Below, piece after piece: positions 1 to 7,824 of a stretch of 64,000 bases of DNA. The notes beneath the pieces are model-generated. The model saw only the letters and a list, made by a program, of their open reading frames with translations. It searched no databases and was not told the origin of the DNA. The translations under genes and the position numbers were made by a program. Source of the DNA: JAKFEW01 sp036675505. GTDB taxonomy: Bacteria > Cyanobacteriota > Sericytochromatia > S15B-MN24 > JAQBPE01. The stretch spans positions 1 to 64,000 of the forward strand of contig JAKFEW010000042.1 in assembly GCA_036675505.1 (NCBI GenBank), written 5' to 3'. The first letter of the stretch is position 1; the number at the start of each line of letters is the position of its first letter.

Positions 1-953
1 GCCCGCGGGTCGGCCGGGCGTCCCGCGAAGCGCGGATCCGGGCCAAGCGCGCCGGTGTCGCCGAGCGGGGCGGTGCCGGGCGCGCGGCGCGGGTCGGCGC
101 ACGGGCGCAGGCGGCTGGTCTCGCTGGGGCTCAGGCCCTGGGTGCCTGCGGGACGGGCGGGGCCGCGGCCGACGCCGGGCTCGCGCGATCCTTCCGGGCG
201 CCACACGGGCACCTGCGAATCGGCTTCGGGATCGGCGAGGCCGCGCGTGGGCGCACCGATCGGCGCCTCGCCAGGCACCGCACCAGCCGTGGGTCGCGGC
301 GCTTCGACGAGCCGGCCGTCGGCATCGCGGACGGTCTGGGTCCAGCCCGAGAGACGCGCGAACTCCTGGACGTTGGCGGGCTTGGCGGCCCCGAGCTTGC
401 CTAGCTCACCCACCAACGCGAGCCGGAAGCCGGGCACGCCGCCGATCTCCGGCAACGAGAAGGCTTCTTCCCTGACGCGGATTTCGCGCTTCGAGACTTC
501 CGCGAAGACGAGCTTGCGCTCCTCGATGATTTTTTCGTCCACGTCCTCTTCCTGGCCGTTCATTTTTTTGCCGCCACGCGGCACCAGGCGGATCGTGACG
601 CCATGGAACCAGGGCAAGTAGGACTTGGGGATATCGGCGATCGCCTCCTTCACGGCCATCACCTGCGGCACCTGCCAGTCGCCCAGCAGCTTCGCACCCG
701 GCACCACTTCCTTGAGGGCCTCGACCATCGCGCCCGCCACGTTGACGGGTGACTTCACCACCGAGAGGACCTGGAGGCCGGCCGTCACCGCGATCTCCGC
801 AGCGTCCGCGACCGCGCCGACCAGCGCGTCGTCACCGGCCGCGGGCGCGGCGGGAACGGCGATGTCGTCGTTGAGGGGCACGGGTCCGGCGAGCGGGACC
901 ACGTTGGTGGGAACGCCGGGCGTCCCGCCGATCGCGAGACCGTCGATGGCCAT
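1..953 (-). CDS. Unrecognised protein, C-terminus beyond the window
   Basis: An uninterrupted minus-strand frame runs from an ATG at 953 off the left edge, giving at least 317 residues. A good AGGAG ribosome site lies 8 bases before the ATG. There is no signal peptide. Residues 1-40 are Pro/Ala-rich and followed by a mostly helical stretch. Around residues 98-170 there is a mixed charged segment with a Lys-rich patch (GGKKMNG) and several Glu/Lys-rich turns. The C-terminal third is Pro/Arg/Gly-rich and looks disordered. I do not recognise a family. It is read away from the polyprenyl synthase gene upstream, with a 150-base gap holding a candidate promoter and a hairpin, so it is probably its own transcript. 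Confidence 0.75.
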   Translation of the reverse strand, partial: MAIDGLAIGGTPGVPTNVVPLAGPVPLNDDIAVPAAPAAGDDALVGAVADAAEIAVTAGLQVLSVVKSPVNVAGAMVEALKEVVPGAKLLGDWQVPQVMAVKEAIADIPKSYLPWFHGVTIRLVPRGGKKMNGQEEDVDEKIIEERKLVFAEVSKREIRVREEAFSLPEIGGVPGFRLALVGELGKLGAAKPANVQEFARLSGWTQTVRDADGRLVEAPRPTAGAVPGEAPIGAPTRGLADPEADSQVPVWRPEGSREPGVGRGPARPAGTQGLSPSETSRLRPCADPRRAPGTAPLGDTGALGPDPRFAGRPADPR

Positions 954-977
954 GGAAGTGACTCCTGCTTGAGAGGG

Positions 978-1000
978 GGACCGATCGAGGTTGTCGGTCC
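978..1000 (-). other. Hairpin in the 5' leader of the first gene
   Basis: A 7-bp perfect inverted repeat (GGACCGA and TCGGTCC, 9-base loop) lies 25 bases upstream of the ATG at 953. It would form in the untranslated leader if transcription starts at the -10 box near 1085. Its role is unknown. Confidence 0.35.
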
Positions 1001-1084
1001 GAGGCCCGCGCACTTGTCGCGCTAAACAGGCTTTTAACCAACTCTGAAAACAAACCAAACGGCGCGCCGAGAACGGCCAACCAT

Positions 1085-1090
1085 CTTATA
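1085..1090 (-). promoter_or_regulatory. Candidate -10 box (TATAAG) for the gene at 1-953
   Basis: On the minus strand the sequence reads GGGGTATAAG. No convincing -35 is visible. It predicts a leader of about 125 bases before the ATG at 953. Confidence 0.35.
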
Positions 1091-1103
1091 CCCCAGGGAT
1101 GGC

Positions 1104-2057
1104 TCAGAGGGGCGCTCGCGCGCCGGCCGTCATCGAGGTGGACCAGGCGTCGAGGCCACCGGCCAGCGCGGGGGGCACGCCCCCGGCGGCCAGCGCGTCG
1201 CGCGCCTCGATGCGCAGGGCGGCCACGCGCGCCTCGATGTAAGTGGTCGTGCCCGTGCGCGCGAGCAAGAAGGCCAGGTCCGGCGCGTCCGCCTCACCTC
1301 GCCAGGCGGCCTCGAGCAGCGGGCGCTCCGCGGGGGCCAGGTTGGCCCAGGCGCGCGCCACGGGCAGCGTGGCGCGGCCGGTGGCGCGGTCACGCGAGGC
1401 CGGGGCGGCCGCGTCCGCGAGATCGCTCGCCAGCTGGAGCGCCGCCCCCGTGGCGACGCCCCAGGCGCCGAGCGCCGCCACCATGGCCGGCGCGGCCCCG
1501 GCCGCGAGGGCGGGCAGGGTCGCGAAGAGCGCGATCGAGCCGCCGGTCTTGCCGCGCACGCACGCGAGGTAGGCACGCTCACCGCTGAAGGCGCCAGGCC
1601 CGCCACGCTCCGCCACGTCGGCCGCCTGGCCGAGGCTCATCGCCAGGCCCGCGTCGGCGAAGGCCGCGGCGAGCTCGCCGGCCCGCGCGGGCGCGGCGGC
1701 GATCGCCTCGCGCTGGCTCGAAAACACCAGCGCCATCCCGATCGAGACCGCGCTCGGCCAGCCGGGCCATGGGGCCGCCGGGAGGTCGCCGTCTTGCGCG
1801 TCGTCGATCACGTCGGCGCTCGCGAAGAAGAGCACGCAGGCCGCCGCGAGCCGGTCGGCCGTGTCCTCGGCCAGCCCGAGCGCCTCGCCGAGCACCAGGG
1901 GCAGGACGATCGGCGGCCAGCCGGGCAGGTAGGCCGCCTCGCGCGCGGGCGCCAGGGCGGCCTCGGCCAACGGCCGCAACGCCGGCCCGATCGGCGCGAG
2001 CGCCGCATCGACCCTGGCGAGCACCCGCGCAATCCGCGCGGGCCCGGGAGGTGCCAC
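1104..2057 (-). CDS. Polyprenyl synthetase-like (class 1 isoprenoid synthase) protein
   Basis: 317 residues, all-helical, resembling trans-isoprenyl diphosphate synthases that condense isopentenyl diphosphate onto allylic diphosphates. The first aspartate-rich motif is present (DVIDDAQD, near residue 87). A GKTGGSIALF segment (near residue 170) corresponds to the conserved KTG region, and GRATLPVARA to the family's GKRTLPV stretch. The second aspartate-rich motif, normally DDxxD, reads SDLAD, so Mg-diphosphate binding may be altered. The GTG start overlaps the stop of the anti-sigma gene by one base (TAGTG), so translation is probably coupled. Being last in an operon with a STAS/anti-sigma pair is unusual. 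Product chain length and substrate cannot be told. Confidence 0.7.
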   Translation of the reverse strand: MAPPGPARIARVLARVDAALAPIGPALRPLAEAALAPAREAAYLPGWPPIVLPLVLGEALGLAEDTADRLAAACVLFFASADVIDDAQDGDLPAAPWPGWPSAVSIGMALVFSSQREAIAAAPARAGELAAAFADAGLAMSLGQAADVAERGGPGAFSGERAYLACVRGKTGGSIALFATLPALAAGAAPAMVAALGAWGVATGAALQLASDLADAAAPASRDRATGRATLPVARAWANLAPAERPLLEAAWRGEADAPDLAFLLARTGTTTYIEARVAALRIEARDALAAGGVPPALAGGLDAWSTSMTAGARAPL

Positions 2058-2518
2058 TAGCCGGCGGCGCCGGGTTCAGGCGGAGGCGCGCCGCCCGGGT
2101 GGCGCTTCACCAGCCGAATGATGCGGCGGCCGTCGCTGCTGGTCGTGTACTCGACCTCATCCATGAGCTTTTTCATCAAGAACAGGCCCAGGCCGCCGAC
2201 GCGCCGCTCGGCGATGTATTCCTTGAGGTCCACGTCCGGCTGGGACGCAGGGTCGAAGCCCAGGCCGTCGTGGCTGATCAGGATCGTGAAGCTGTCGCCT
2301 TGATGCGTGACCGAGAGCTCGACCTGCGCGTCCTCGCGGCCCTCGTAGGCGTGCTCGATCACGTTGGTCAGCGCCTCGTCGACGGCCAGCTCCAGGTCAT
2401 AGACCTGGCGGTCGTTCATGGGCACCGACTTGGCGATCTCCGCGACGAAGTCCCGCGCCAGGCCGACGTGGTCCAGGCTCGAGGTCAACCGGATCGCCTT
2501 GGGGTCCATCTGGCTCAC
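2057..2518 (-). CDS. Anti-sigma regulatory factor, RsbW/SpoIIAB-like ATP-binding kinase
   Basis: 153 residues of a GHKL-type HATPase domain. The N box is visible as ELAVDEALTNVIEHAY, followed by G1 HDGLGFDP and G2 RRVGGLGLFLMKKLMD. Such proteins bind a sigma factor or other partner and phosphorylate a STAS-domain antagonist. The GTG start at 2518 has a GGAG site 8 bases upstream and leaves a 19-base gap to the STAS gene. A longer start at 2560 would overlap that gene and adds an atypical Pro-rich tail. It sits directly after the STAS gene, the classic antagonist partner, and before a polyprenyl synthase. No sigma factor or PP2C phosphatase is in the window, so the target is unknown. Confidence 0.85.
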   Translation of the reverse strand: MSQMDPKAIRLTSSLDHVGLARDFVAEIAKSVPMNDRQVYDLELAVDEALTNVIEHAYEGREDAQVELSVTHQGDSFTILISHDGLGFDPASQPDVDLKEYIAERRVGGLGLFLMKKLMDEVEYTTSSDGRRIIRLVKRHPGGAPPPEPGAAG

Positions 2519-2537
2519 GGCCGCGTCTCCAAATGCG

Positions 2538-2885
2538 CTAGGCGGTCGCGGCGAAGGCACAGGCAGCCTCGTCGACCGTGTCGAAGAACTGGAAGAGCGT
2601 GGTGAACTCGAGCATATCGAAGATCCGGTAGACCTCCGGCTGGACGCGGGCCATCATCAAGTCGCCGCCGCCCTCGCGGATTTCCTCGATCACCGACATG
2701 AGGATGCCGAGGCCCGCGCTGCTGATGAAGGGGACCTCGGCGAGGTCGATCACGATGTTGAGGTGGCCGGCATCCATGACGGCGCGGATGCCGCCCTCGA
2801 AGTCGCCCATCGTGCGGGCATCGATCTTACCGGCAACGGCCAGCACGTGGGCGTTCGCGGCGTCGAGTTCGTTCAGCGTGAGCAT
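2538..2885 (-). CDS. STAS-domain anti-anti-sigma factor (SpoIIAA/RsbV-like)
   Basis: 115 residues, the usual length for a single STAS domain. The phosphorylation loop is seen as VPFISSAGLGIL near residue 55, with serines in the expected place. A beta-alpha pattern follows and ends with the family-typical FDTVDEAACAF helix. The ATG at 2885 has AAGGA 6 bases upstream. An in-frame ATG at 3032 would run into the divergent DUF697 gene and has no support. It is the first gene of an operon with the anti-sigma kinase. Unphosphorylated STAS would be expected to bind and neutralise the kinase. Confidence 0.88.
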   Translation of the reverse strand: MLTLNELDAANAHVLAVAGKIDARTMGDFEGGIRAVMDAGHLNIVIDLAEVPFISSAGLGILMSVIEEIREGGGDLMMARVQPEVYRIFDMLEFTTLFQFFDTVDEAACAFAATA

Positions 2886-2955
2886 GGGATTCCTTCCGAC
2901 CGACGGGGCCACCCCTTCATACCCAGCGAGCAGCCATCCGTGGCTGGTCGATCGT

Positions 2956-2963
2956 GATAATAT
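2956..2963 (+). promoter_or_regulatory. Candidate -10 region (GATAAT/TAATAT) for the DUF697-tsaD operon
   Basis: An AT-rich GATAATAT run lies about 32 bases upstream of the ATG at 2995 in the divergent intergenic region. A GAGGAG ribosome site sits between the two. No clear -35. Confidence 0.35.
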
Positions 2964-2994
2964 GAGGCCCACCCCGACGAGAGGAGAACCGAGA

Positions 2995-3897
2995 ATGGCC
3001 TTGCCCGCCCAGGTCAGCGAGTTGTGGTCCATCTGGCGCGAAATGAGCGGCCATGCCGCTCACCCCGTGACGATCAACCTTTACGGGCCCGCCGGCGAGC
3101 ACCGCGAGGCGGTGCGCGAGCTGTTTCTCGAGGGCAGCCAGCACCGCTCCACACTGCGCGTGGCCGACCTCGGCAACGACATGCCCCCGGAGGCCGACGT
3201 CCACCTGGTGCTGCTCGACCCGGCTTTCGGCCCGCCGTCGAGCCAGCTCAGCGTGTTGCGCAAGATCAACCCCAAGGCCGTGCTGCTGGTGTTGCTCGGC
3301 ATCGAGGACGACGCCTTCGAGGCGCGTCGCCGCGAGGTCGCGACCAGCGTCGGCGTGCGCCTCGACCACGTCGTCGGCGCCAAGACGCTCTCGCTGCTGC
3401 GCCCGACGCTGACCAAGCGGCTGCTCACGGTCTTCGAGGACTCCACGGTGCCGCTTTCGCGCCAGTTCCCCTTCTTGCGCGACGAGGCCGCGAACCAGGA
3501 AATCGCGGCGTCGTCGCAGCAAAACGCGATGATCGGCCTGATGCCCGTGCCGGGCGCCGATATGCCGCTCATGACCGCGAACCAGGTGAAGATGGTGATG
3601 CGGCTGGCCGCGATCCACGACCAGCCGATGACCTACGAGCGCCTCAAGGAGGTGTTCGCGGTGGTGGGCGGCGGGCTGGCGCTGCGCACCGCGGCGCGCC
3701 AGATCGTGAAGTTCATCCCGGGGCCCGGCTGGCTGATCGGCGGCGGCCTCGGCTTCGCCGGCACGCTCGCGATGGGCAAGGCCGCGCTCGAGTACTTCCG
3801 CCGCCAGACCGAGGCGCCTAAGGCCGTCGGCGAGAACGACGGCCGGACGGTGATCGACGCCGAGGCGACGGTCGTCGATCGGCAGGAGTCCCGCTAG
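2995..3897 (+). CDS. DUF697 domain-containing protein
   Basis: 300 residues. The N-terminal part (about 25-150) looks like a divergent P-loop-like or Rossmann-like fold (VHLVLLDPAF, KAVLLVLLGIE) but no Walker motif is evident. The C-terminal part (about 195-280) matches DUF697, as found in YcjF and some GTPase-fused membrane proteins: QVKMVMRLAAIHDQPM, then LKEVFAVVGGGLALRTAARQ and a hydrophobic Gly-rich segment (PGWLIGGGLGFAGTLAMG) that probably contacts the membrane. The ATG at 2995 has a GAGGAG site. It ends 4 bases before tsaD, so the two are probably cotranscribed. Function of the domain is unknown. Confidence 0.75.
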   Translation: MALPAQVSELWSIWREMSGHAAHPVTINLYGPAGEHREAVRELFLEGSQHRSTLRVADLGNDMPPEADVHLVLLDPAFGPPSSQLSVLRKINPKAVLLVLLGIEDDAFEARRREVATSVGVRLDHVVGAKTLSLLRPTLTKRLLTVFEDSTVPLSRQFPFLRDEAANQEIAASSQQNAMIGLMPVPGADMPLMTANQVKMVMRLAAIHDQPMTYERLKEVFAVVGGGLALRTAARQIVKFIPGPGWLIGGGLGFAGTLAMGKAALEYFRRQTEAPKAVGENDGRTVIDAEATVVDRQESR

Positions 3898-3901
3898 CCC
3901 T

Positions 3902-4921
3902 GTGTCCACCCTGATCCTGGGCGTCGAGACGAGCTGCGACGAGACGTCGGTCGCGGTGGTGCGCGATGGCCGCGAGATCCTCTCGAACGTCGTGTCCTCG
4001 CAGATCGAGCTCCACCGGCGGTTCGGCGGCGTCGTGCCCGAGGTCGCCTCCCGGCAGCACATCCTCACGATCAACCCCCTGTTCAACGAGGCGCTCGAGG
4101 AAGCCGGTGTGGGCTGGCGCGACCTGACGGCGATCGCCGCGACCCACGCCCCCGGCCTCATGGGCGCCCTGCTGGTCGGCCTCGTGGCCGCCAAGAGCGC
4201 AGCCTGGACGCTCGAGATCCCTTTCATCGGCGTGCACCACCTGGCCGCCCACATCTGGGCCAACGTGATCGCCGATCGCGACTTGCCGCTGCCCTTCCTG
4301 TGCCTGCTGGTCTCGGGCGGCCACACCTCGCTCGTGCGCGTGAACGGCCCGATGGCCTTCAAGACGCTCGGCGAGACGATCGACGACGCCGTCGGCGAGG
4401 CCTACGACAAGACCGCACGCCTGCTCGGCCTGCCCTACCCGGGCGGCCCGCACCTCGACCGTCTGGCGCGCGACGGCGACCCGAAGGCCTTCACGTTCCC
4501 GCGCGCGATGCTGCACGAGCCGGGCTTCCGGTTCTCGCTCTCGGGGCTCAAGACGGCCGTGCGCACATCGATCGAGAAGCACACGGCGGCCGGCATGCCG
4601 GTGCCCGTGGCGGACGTGGCGGCGAGCTTTCAGGCCGCTGTGGTGGAGGTGCTGGTCGCGAAGACTATCGCGGCTGCCGAGGCCGAAGGCCTGACGACCG
4701 TGGCGCTCGGCGGCGGCGTGGCGGCCAATCGCGGCCTGCGCGAGGCGCTCGGCGCGGCCTGCGCGCAGCGCGGCTGGCGGCTGTCGCTGCCACCGCTGGA
4801 CCTGTGCTCCGACAACGCGGCGATGATCGCGGGCCTCGCCCACGACCTCTACGAAGCCGGCGTGCGCTCGCCGCTGGACCTCCCGCCGCGGTCCCGCCTG
4901 GCGCTGCCGGAGGGCGCCTAG
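3902..4921 (+). CDS. tsaD: tRNA N6-adenosine threonylcarbamoyltransferase TsaD
   Basis: 339 residues, the normal length for TsaD (Kae1/Gcp), the subunit that transfers threonylcarbamoyl from TC-AMP to A37 of ANN-decoding tRNAs. ASKHA motifs are clear: ILGVETSCDETSVAV at the N-terminus, PEVASRQH near 46, the metal-binding pair in VHHLAAH (His113 and His117), LVSGGHTS and GEAYDKTARLLGLPYPGG. Near the end a CSDNAAMIA motif supplies the usual metal-binding Asp. The GTG start gives the correct N-terminus, with a rather distant GGAG site. Partner genes tsaB, tsaC and tsaE are not in the window. The stop overlaps the convergent neighbour by 4 bases. Confidence 0.97.
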   Translation: MSTLILGVETSCDETSVAVVRDGREILSNVVSSQIELHRRFGGVVPEVASRQHILTINPLFNEALEEAGVGWRDLTAIAATHAPGLMGALLVGLVAAKSAAWTLEIPFIGVHHLAAHIWANVIADRDLPLPFLCLLVSGGHTSLVRVNGPMAFKTLGETIDDAVGEAYDKTARLLGLPYPGGPHLDRLARDGDPKAFTFPRAMLHEPGFRFSLSGLKTAVRTSIEKHTAAGMPVPVADVAASFQAAVVEVLVAKTIAAAEAEGLTTVALGGGVAANRGLREALGAACAQRGWRLSLPPLDLCSDNAAMIAGLAHDLYEAGVRSPLDLPPRSRLALPEGA

Positions 4922-5343
4922 CTTTCCCCGCGCGGGATGAGCAGGTAAAGGCACGCCGCGATGGTCGCGATGTTGTAAACGATCTGCCAGACTTTGTACC
5001 AGACCGAGTCGTGCAGCGGGAAAGTCGCGGCCCGGTTGCCTTCCGCCACCGTGAAGTACATCTTGCGCCCCGTGTAAAGCGTCTCGAGCGCCGCGATGAC
5101 CATCAGCACCGCCCAGGCGAGCCCCACCTCGCGGTCCAGCGCCTTGAGCGGGAAGACCAGCGAAAAGAGGTAGACCTGGGCCAGCACCGCGATCGTGAGG
5201 GCCAGGCGCAGGCGATCGAGCCCGCCTTCCGTGCCGATCAGCTCCAGGGAAATCTCGCGCACCGTCGGCGACGCCTTGGCGACGACGGCGTAGATGTTCG
5301 TGCTCGCGATCAGGATGAACAGGAAGGTGATGAAGGTGAACAT
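4918..5343 (-). CDS. Small integral membrane protein, unknown function
   Basis: 141 residues with four likely membrane segments: 2-20 (FTFITFLFILIASTNIYAVV), about 47-67, about 77-93 and about 120-136. Short polar loops include VFPLKALDREVG and LYTGRKMYFTVAEGN. No family recognised. It lies 7 bases downstream of the M50-like protease gene on the same strand and is probably cotranscribed with it, which may indicate a joint membrane role. Confidence 0.7.
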   Translation of the reverse strand: MFTFITFLFILIASTNIYAVVAKASPTVREISLELIGTEGGLDRLRLALTIAVLAQVYLFSLVFPLKALDREVGLAWAVLMVIAALETLYTGRKMYFTVAEGNRAATFPLHDSVWYKVWQIVYNIATIAACLYLLIPRGES

Positions 5344-5350
5344 CCGGTGC

Positions 5351-6055
5351 CTAAGGCGCAGTCTCTTCGGGCAACGCGCGGCTCGCCTTCCAGGAGAGCC
5401 GCATGAAGCCCCAGAACATCACGAACGTGATCGCGCTGATGATGACCGCGAAGACCACCGGCGGCACCAGACCGGCCGTGAATTCCCGGCTCATGAGCTG
5501 GGCATCCGTGAGTGTCCCGCGGCCGGAGAGCAGCACCAACGTGAGCAGATCCTTGAAGGCGTTCAGGATGCTCTGCACGGCCAGGAAGCTCAGCAGGAAG
5601 GCCAGCTGCCAGCCCGCACCCCGGCGCGCGACGTAGGCGAAAAAGGCCGCGAGGCCGAAACCCACGCCGAAGCCGAAGAGGTTGCGGACGAAGAGCAAGG
5701 TGAAGACCCCCAGGAACCCCGCAATCGCCCAGCAAATCGCCTTCTCGAGGCCATGCGCGCGCGCCGCCACGAGCAGGGCGCCGCCCACCAGGGCGCTGCC
5801 CGCGTAGCCCGCGAGCAGGATCACCGGCCGGAAGCCGCCGCGCGTCAGGGCCATGCCGCTCGTATCCGCGTTGATCACGAACGAATGGAGCTCGCCACCG
5901 GTCAGGATCGCCGCGATGCCGTGGCAGGCCTCGTGCACGAAGGTCAAGAAGAGCTGGTCGAGCCACAGGCTGTAGGGCGATAGCCAGAGCAGCAGGCTCG
6001 CGCCGATGGCGAGCGGCAGGGCGTTCTTGTGGACGGTGGTCTGGAGTTCGCTCAT
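5351..6055 (-). CDS. M50-family-like intramembrane metalloprotease
   Basis: 234 residues, strongly hydrophobic with about six membrane segments. An HExxH-type zinc site is embedded in the first third (FVHEACHGIAAILTGG), followed by a short amphipathic turn with TSGMALTRGG. This arrangement is typical of compact M50B-like peptidases that cut within membranes. The second metal-ligand motif (NxxPxxxxDG type) is not obvious, so activity is inferred. The ATG at 6055 lies 2 bases beyond the end of the upstream lipoprotein gene, and the next gene starts 7 bases after its stop, giving a tight operon. Substrate unknown. Confidence 0.65.
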   Translation of the reverse strand: MSELQTTVHKNALPLAIGASLLLWLSPYSLWLDQLFLTFVHEACHGIAAILTGGELHSFVINADTSGMALTRGGFRPVILLAGYAGSALVGGALLVAARAHGLEKAICWAIAGFLGVFTLLFVRNLFGFGVGFGLAAFFAYVARRGAGWQLAFLLSFLAVQSILNAFKDLLTLVLLSGRGTLTDAQLMSREFTAGLVPPVVFAVIISAITFVMFWGFMRLSWKASRALPEETAP

Positions 6056-6057
6056 GG

Positions 6058-7785
6058 TCAGGGGTAGACGAAGCGGAAGAGCTTGTTTTCGTGGCTCACG
6101 ACGTAGCCACGCTCGGCTGTTAGGCGGGCGCCGGAATGCAGCCGCGAGCCGTTTCGGAGCATGATCGACTTGCTCAGCTCCGCGGCCTGGTTCCAGGTCT
6201 TGCCGCCGTCGTTCGTGGTCCAGGCGTCGTTCGCGGCGATCGCGAGGCCAGCCTGGGCGTCGGCGAACGTGAGCGTATGCGGGCTGCCCAGTTGCGCGTC
6301 CGGGACCACCACCCACGTCTTGCCGGCGTTGTCGCTGCGCATCAGGTGGGTCGGCCCCGCAGTGAAAACCGTCTCGGTGCCCGGCACGACGGCCATCGCC
6401 CCCAGCGCCTCGACGTAGCCCATGCCGAACCCGGCGTTCTGGGCCAGGTCGAGCTTCGTCCAGCCGCCCTCGTCGGGATCGAGCCGGTAGACGCCGCGCT
6501 CGGCGAGCGCCACGAGGGCGCCGCCGACCCGGACAATCGCCGCGACGTTCTGCTTCGCGAACGCCTCCACCGTCTCCTTGGCCCAGGTCTCGCCGCCATC
6601 TCGGGTGTGGTAGACGATGTTCGCGTAGTACCTGTAAGGATCGAGGTCGATGTTCAGGGCGTACGCCTCCAGCGGGCCCACGACCTGAACCTTGTAAAGC
6701 GTCGGCGTCCCGGTGCCCGGCGCCCCGGTCGGATCGACCGGGATCTTCGTCCAGGTCGCGCCGCCGTCGGTCGTGCGCAGCACGTTTCCGCCAGCCGAGC
6801 TGATCGCGGTGTCGGCGTCGAACCACTGGACCTGGTTGCCGAGCCCGACGGTGCCGGGGGCTGCCAGGAGGGTCCAGGTGGTGCCGGCGTCCGAGGTCTG
6901 GAAGAGGCCTTCGGCCGCCATCAGCAGGCCGTGCTTCGCGTCGCGGAAGAAGACGCCGCTGACGGTGGTGATGCCGTCGAGCGCCTGCGCGATCCACTTG
7001 CCCTTGGGCGTGTTCATGACGACCTCCTCGCCAGGCAACGCCCCGGGCGCGACGGAGCCGGTCCCGGTGGCGGGCGTCGTGGCTGTGGCCGGCGGGTTGC
7101 CGATCGTCAGCACGGCGATGCCCTTGAAGCGCGGGTCGAGGGCGTAGATGGCCTCGATGGTCACCTTGCCTTCCTTGCGCGCCCGCACCTCGCCGGCAGC
7201 GGTCACCGTCGCGATGGTCTCGTCGGAGCTCTGCCACTTCACGTTGCCGTTGATGGTCCCGTCGGCCATGAACACCTGCGCCGTGAGGCTCACCTTGCCA
7301 CCGTCTTCCAGCCGCGGGCTCGCCGGGTCCACCACGATCTGCTTGACCAGCTGCTTCTCGGTCACCCTGACCTCGATCTGGGCCTGGGCGGTCGGGTTGG
7401 CCTGCGAGCTCGCGATCACCACGGCCGTGCCGGCGGCCAGCCCCTTCGCTTGCCCGCTGGTCGGGTTGATCGTCAACACCGCCGGGTTGCTCGACAGCCA
7501 GGTCACGCCGCTCGTTTGCACGAGCCCGTTCGCGTCCACCACCAGGGCGGCGAGCGGGCGCTCCTCACCGAGCGTCAGATCCACCGAGGACTGCTTGGCC
7601 CGCAGCGTCGTCGGCCCTGTGCCAGGCGCGACGACGGGCACTCCGGCCACCACCGGGGCGACGACCGGCGGCGCCGTGGGCACGGGCGGCTGGCCGAGGC
7701 TCGAGCCGGCGCCGAGCGGCACCACGCAGCCGGCGGCCGTCAGAGCCGCGAGGACGAGGGGAAGGGCGCGTGTCGTCTTGATCAT
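6058..7785 (-). CDS. Lipoprotein with two BIG2 domains and a Ycf48/BNR-like propeller
   Basis: 575 residues. The N-terminus is a lipoprotein signal with lipobox TAAGC (Cys20), then a Pro/Val-rich linker. Two bacterial Ig-like (BIG2) domains follow at about 60-147 and 150-232, with signatures VTWLSSNPAVLTI and VKWQSSDETIATV. From about 265 to the end there are BNR/Asp-box repeats of the TTDGGATWTK kind (also HTRDGGETWAKE, MRSDNAGKTWVVV and TNDGGKTWNQA), resembling the seven-bladed Ycf48/sialidase-like propeller. It is probably anchored at the cell envelope and binds protein or glycan; no enzymatic residues were identified. It is paralogous to the gene at 7825-9546 and lies in one operon with it. 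The ATG at 7785 is in a region with an AGGAGC site. Confidence 0.85.
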   Translation of the reverse strand: MIKTTRALPLVLAALTAAGCVVPLGAGSSLGQPPVPTAPPVVAPVVAGVPVVAPGTGPTTLRAKQSSVDLTLGEERPLAALVVDANGLVQTSGVTWLSSNPAVLTINPTSGQAKGLAAGTAVVIASSQANPTAQAQIEVRVTEKQLVKQIVVDPASPRLEDGGKVSLTAQVFMADGTINGNVKWQSSDETIATVTAAGEVRARKEGKVTIEAIYALDPRFKGIAVLTIGNPPATATTPATGTGSVAPGALPGEEVVMNTPKGKWIAQALDGITTVSGVFFRDAKHGLLMAAEGLFQTSDAGTTWTLLAAPGTVGLGNQVQWFDADTAISSAGGNVLRTTDGGATWTKIPVDPTGAPGTGTPTLYKVQVVGPLEAYALNIDLDPYRYYANIVYHTRDGGETWAKETVEAFAKQNVAAIVRVGGALVALAERGVYRLDPDEGGWTKLDLAQNAGFGMGYVEALGAMAVVPGTETVFTAGPTHLMRSDNAGKTWVVVPDAQLGSPHTLTFADAQAGLAIAANDAWTTNDGGKTWNQAAELSKSIMLRNGSRLHSGARLTAERGYVVSHENKLFRFVYP

Positions 7786-7824
7786 CGGGATGCTCCTGCC
7801 TGGAATTCGGCCGCAGTTGACGGC

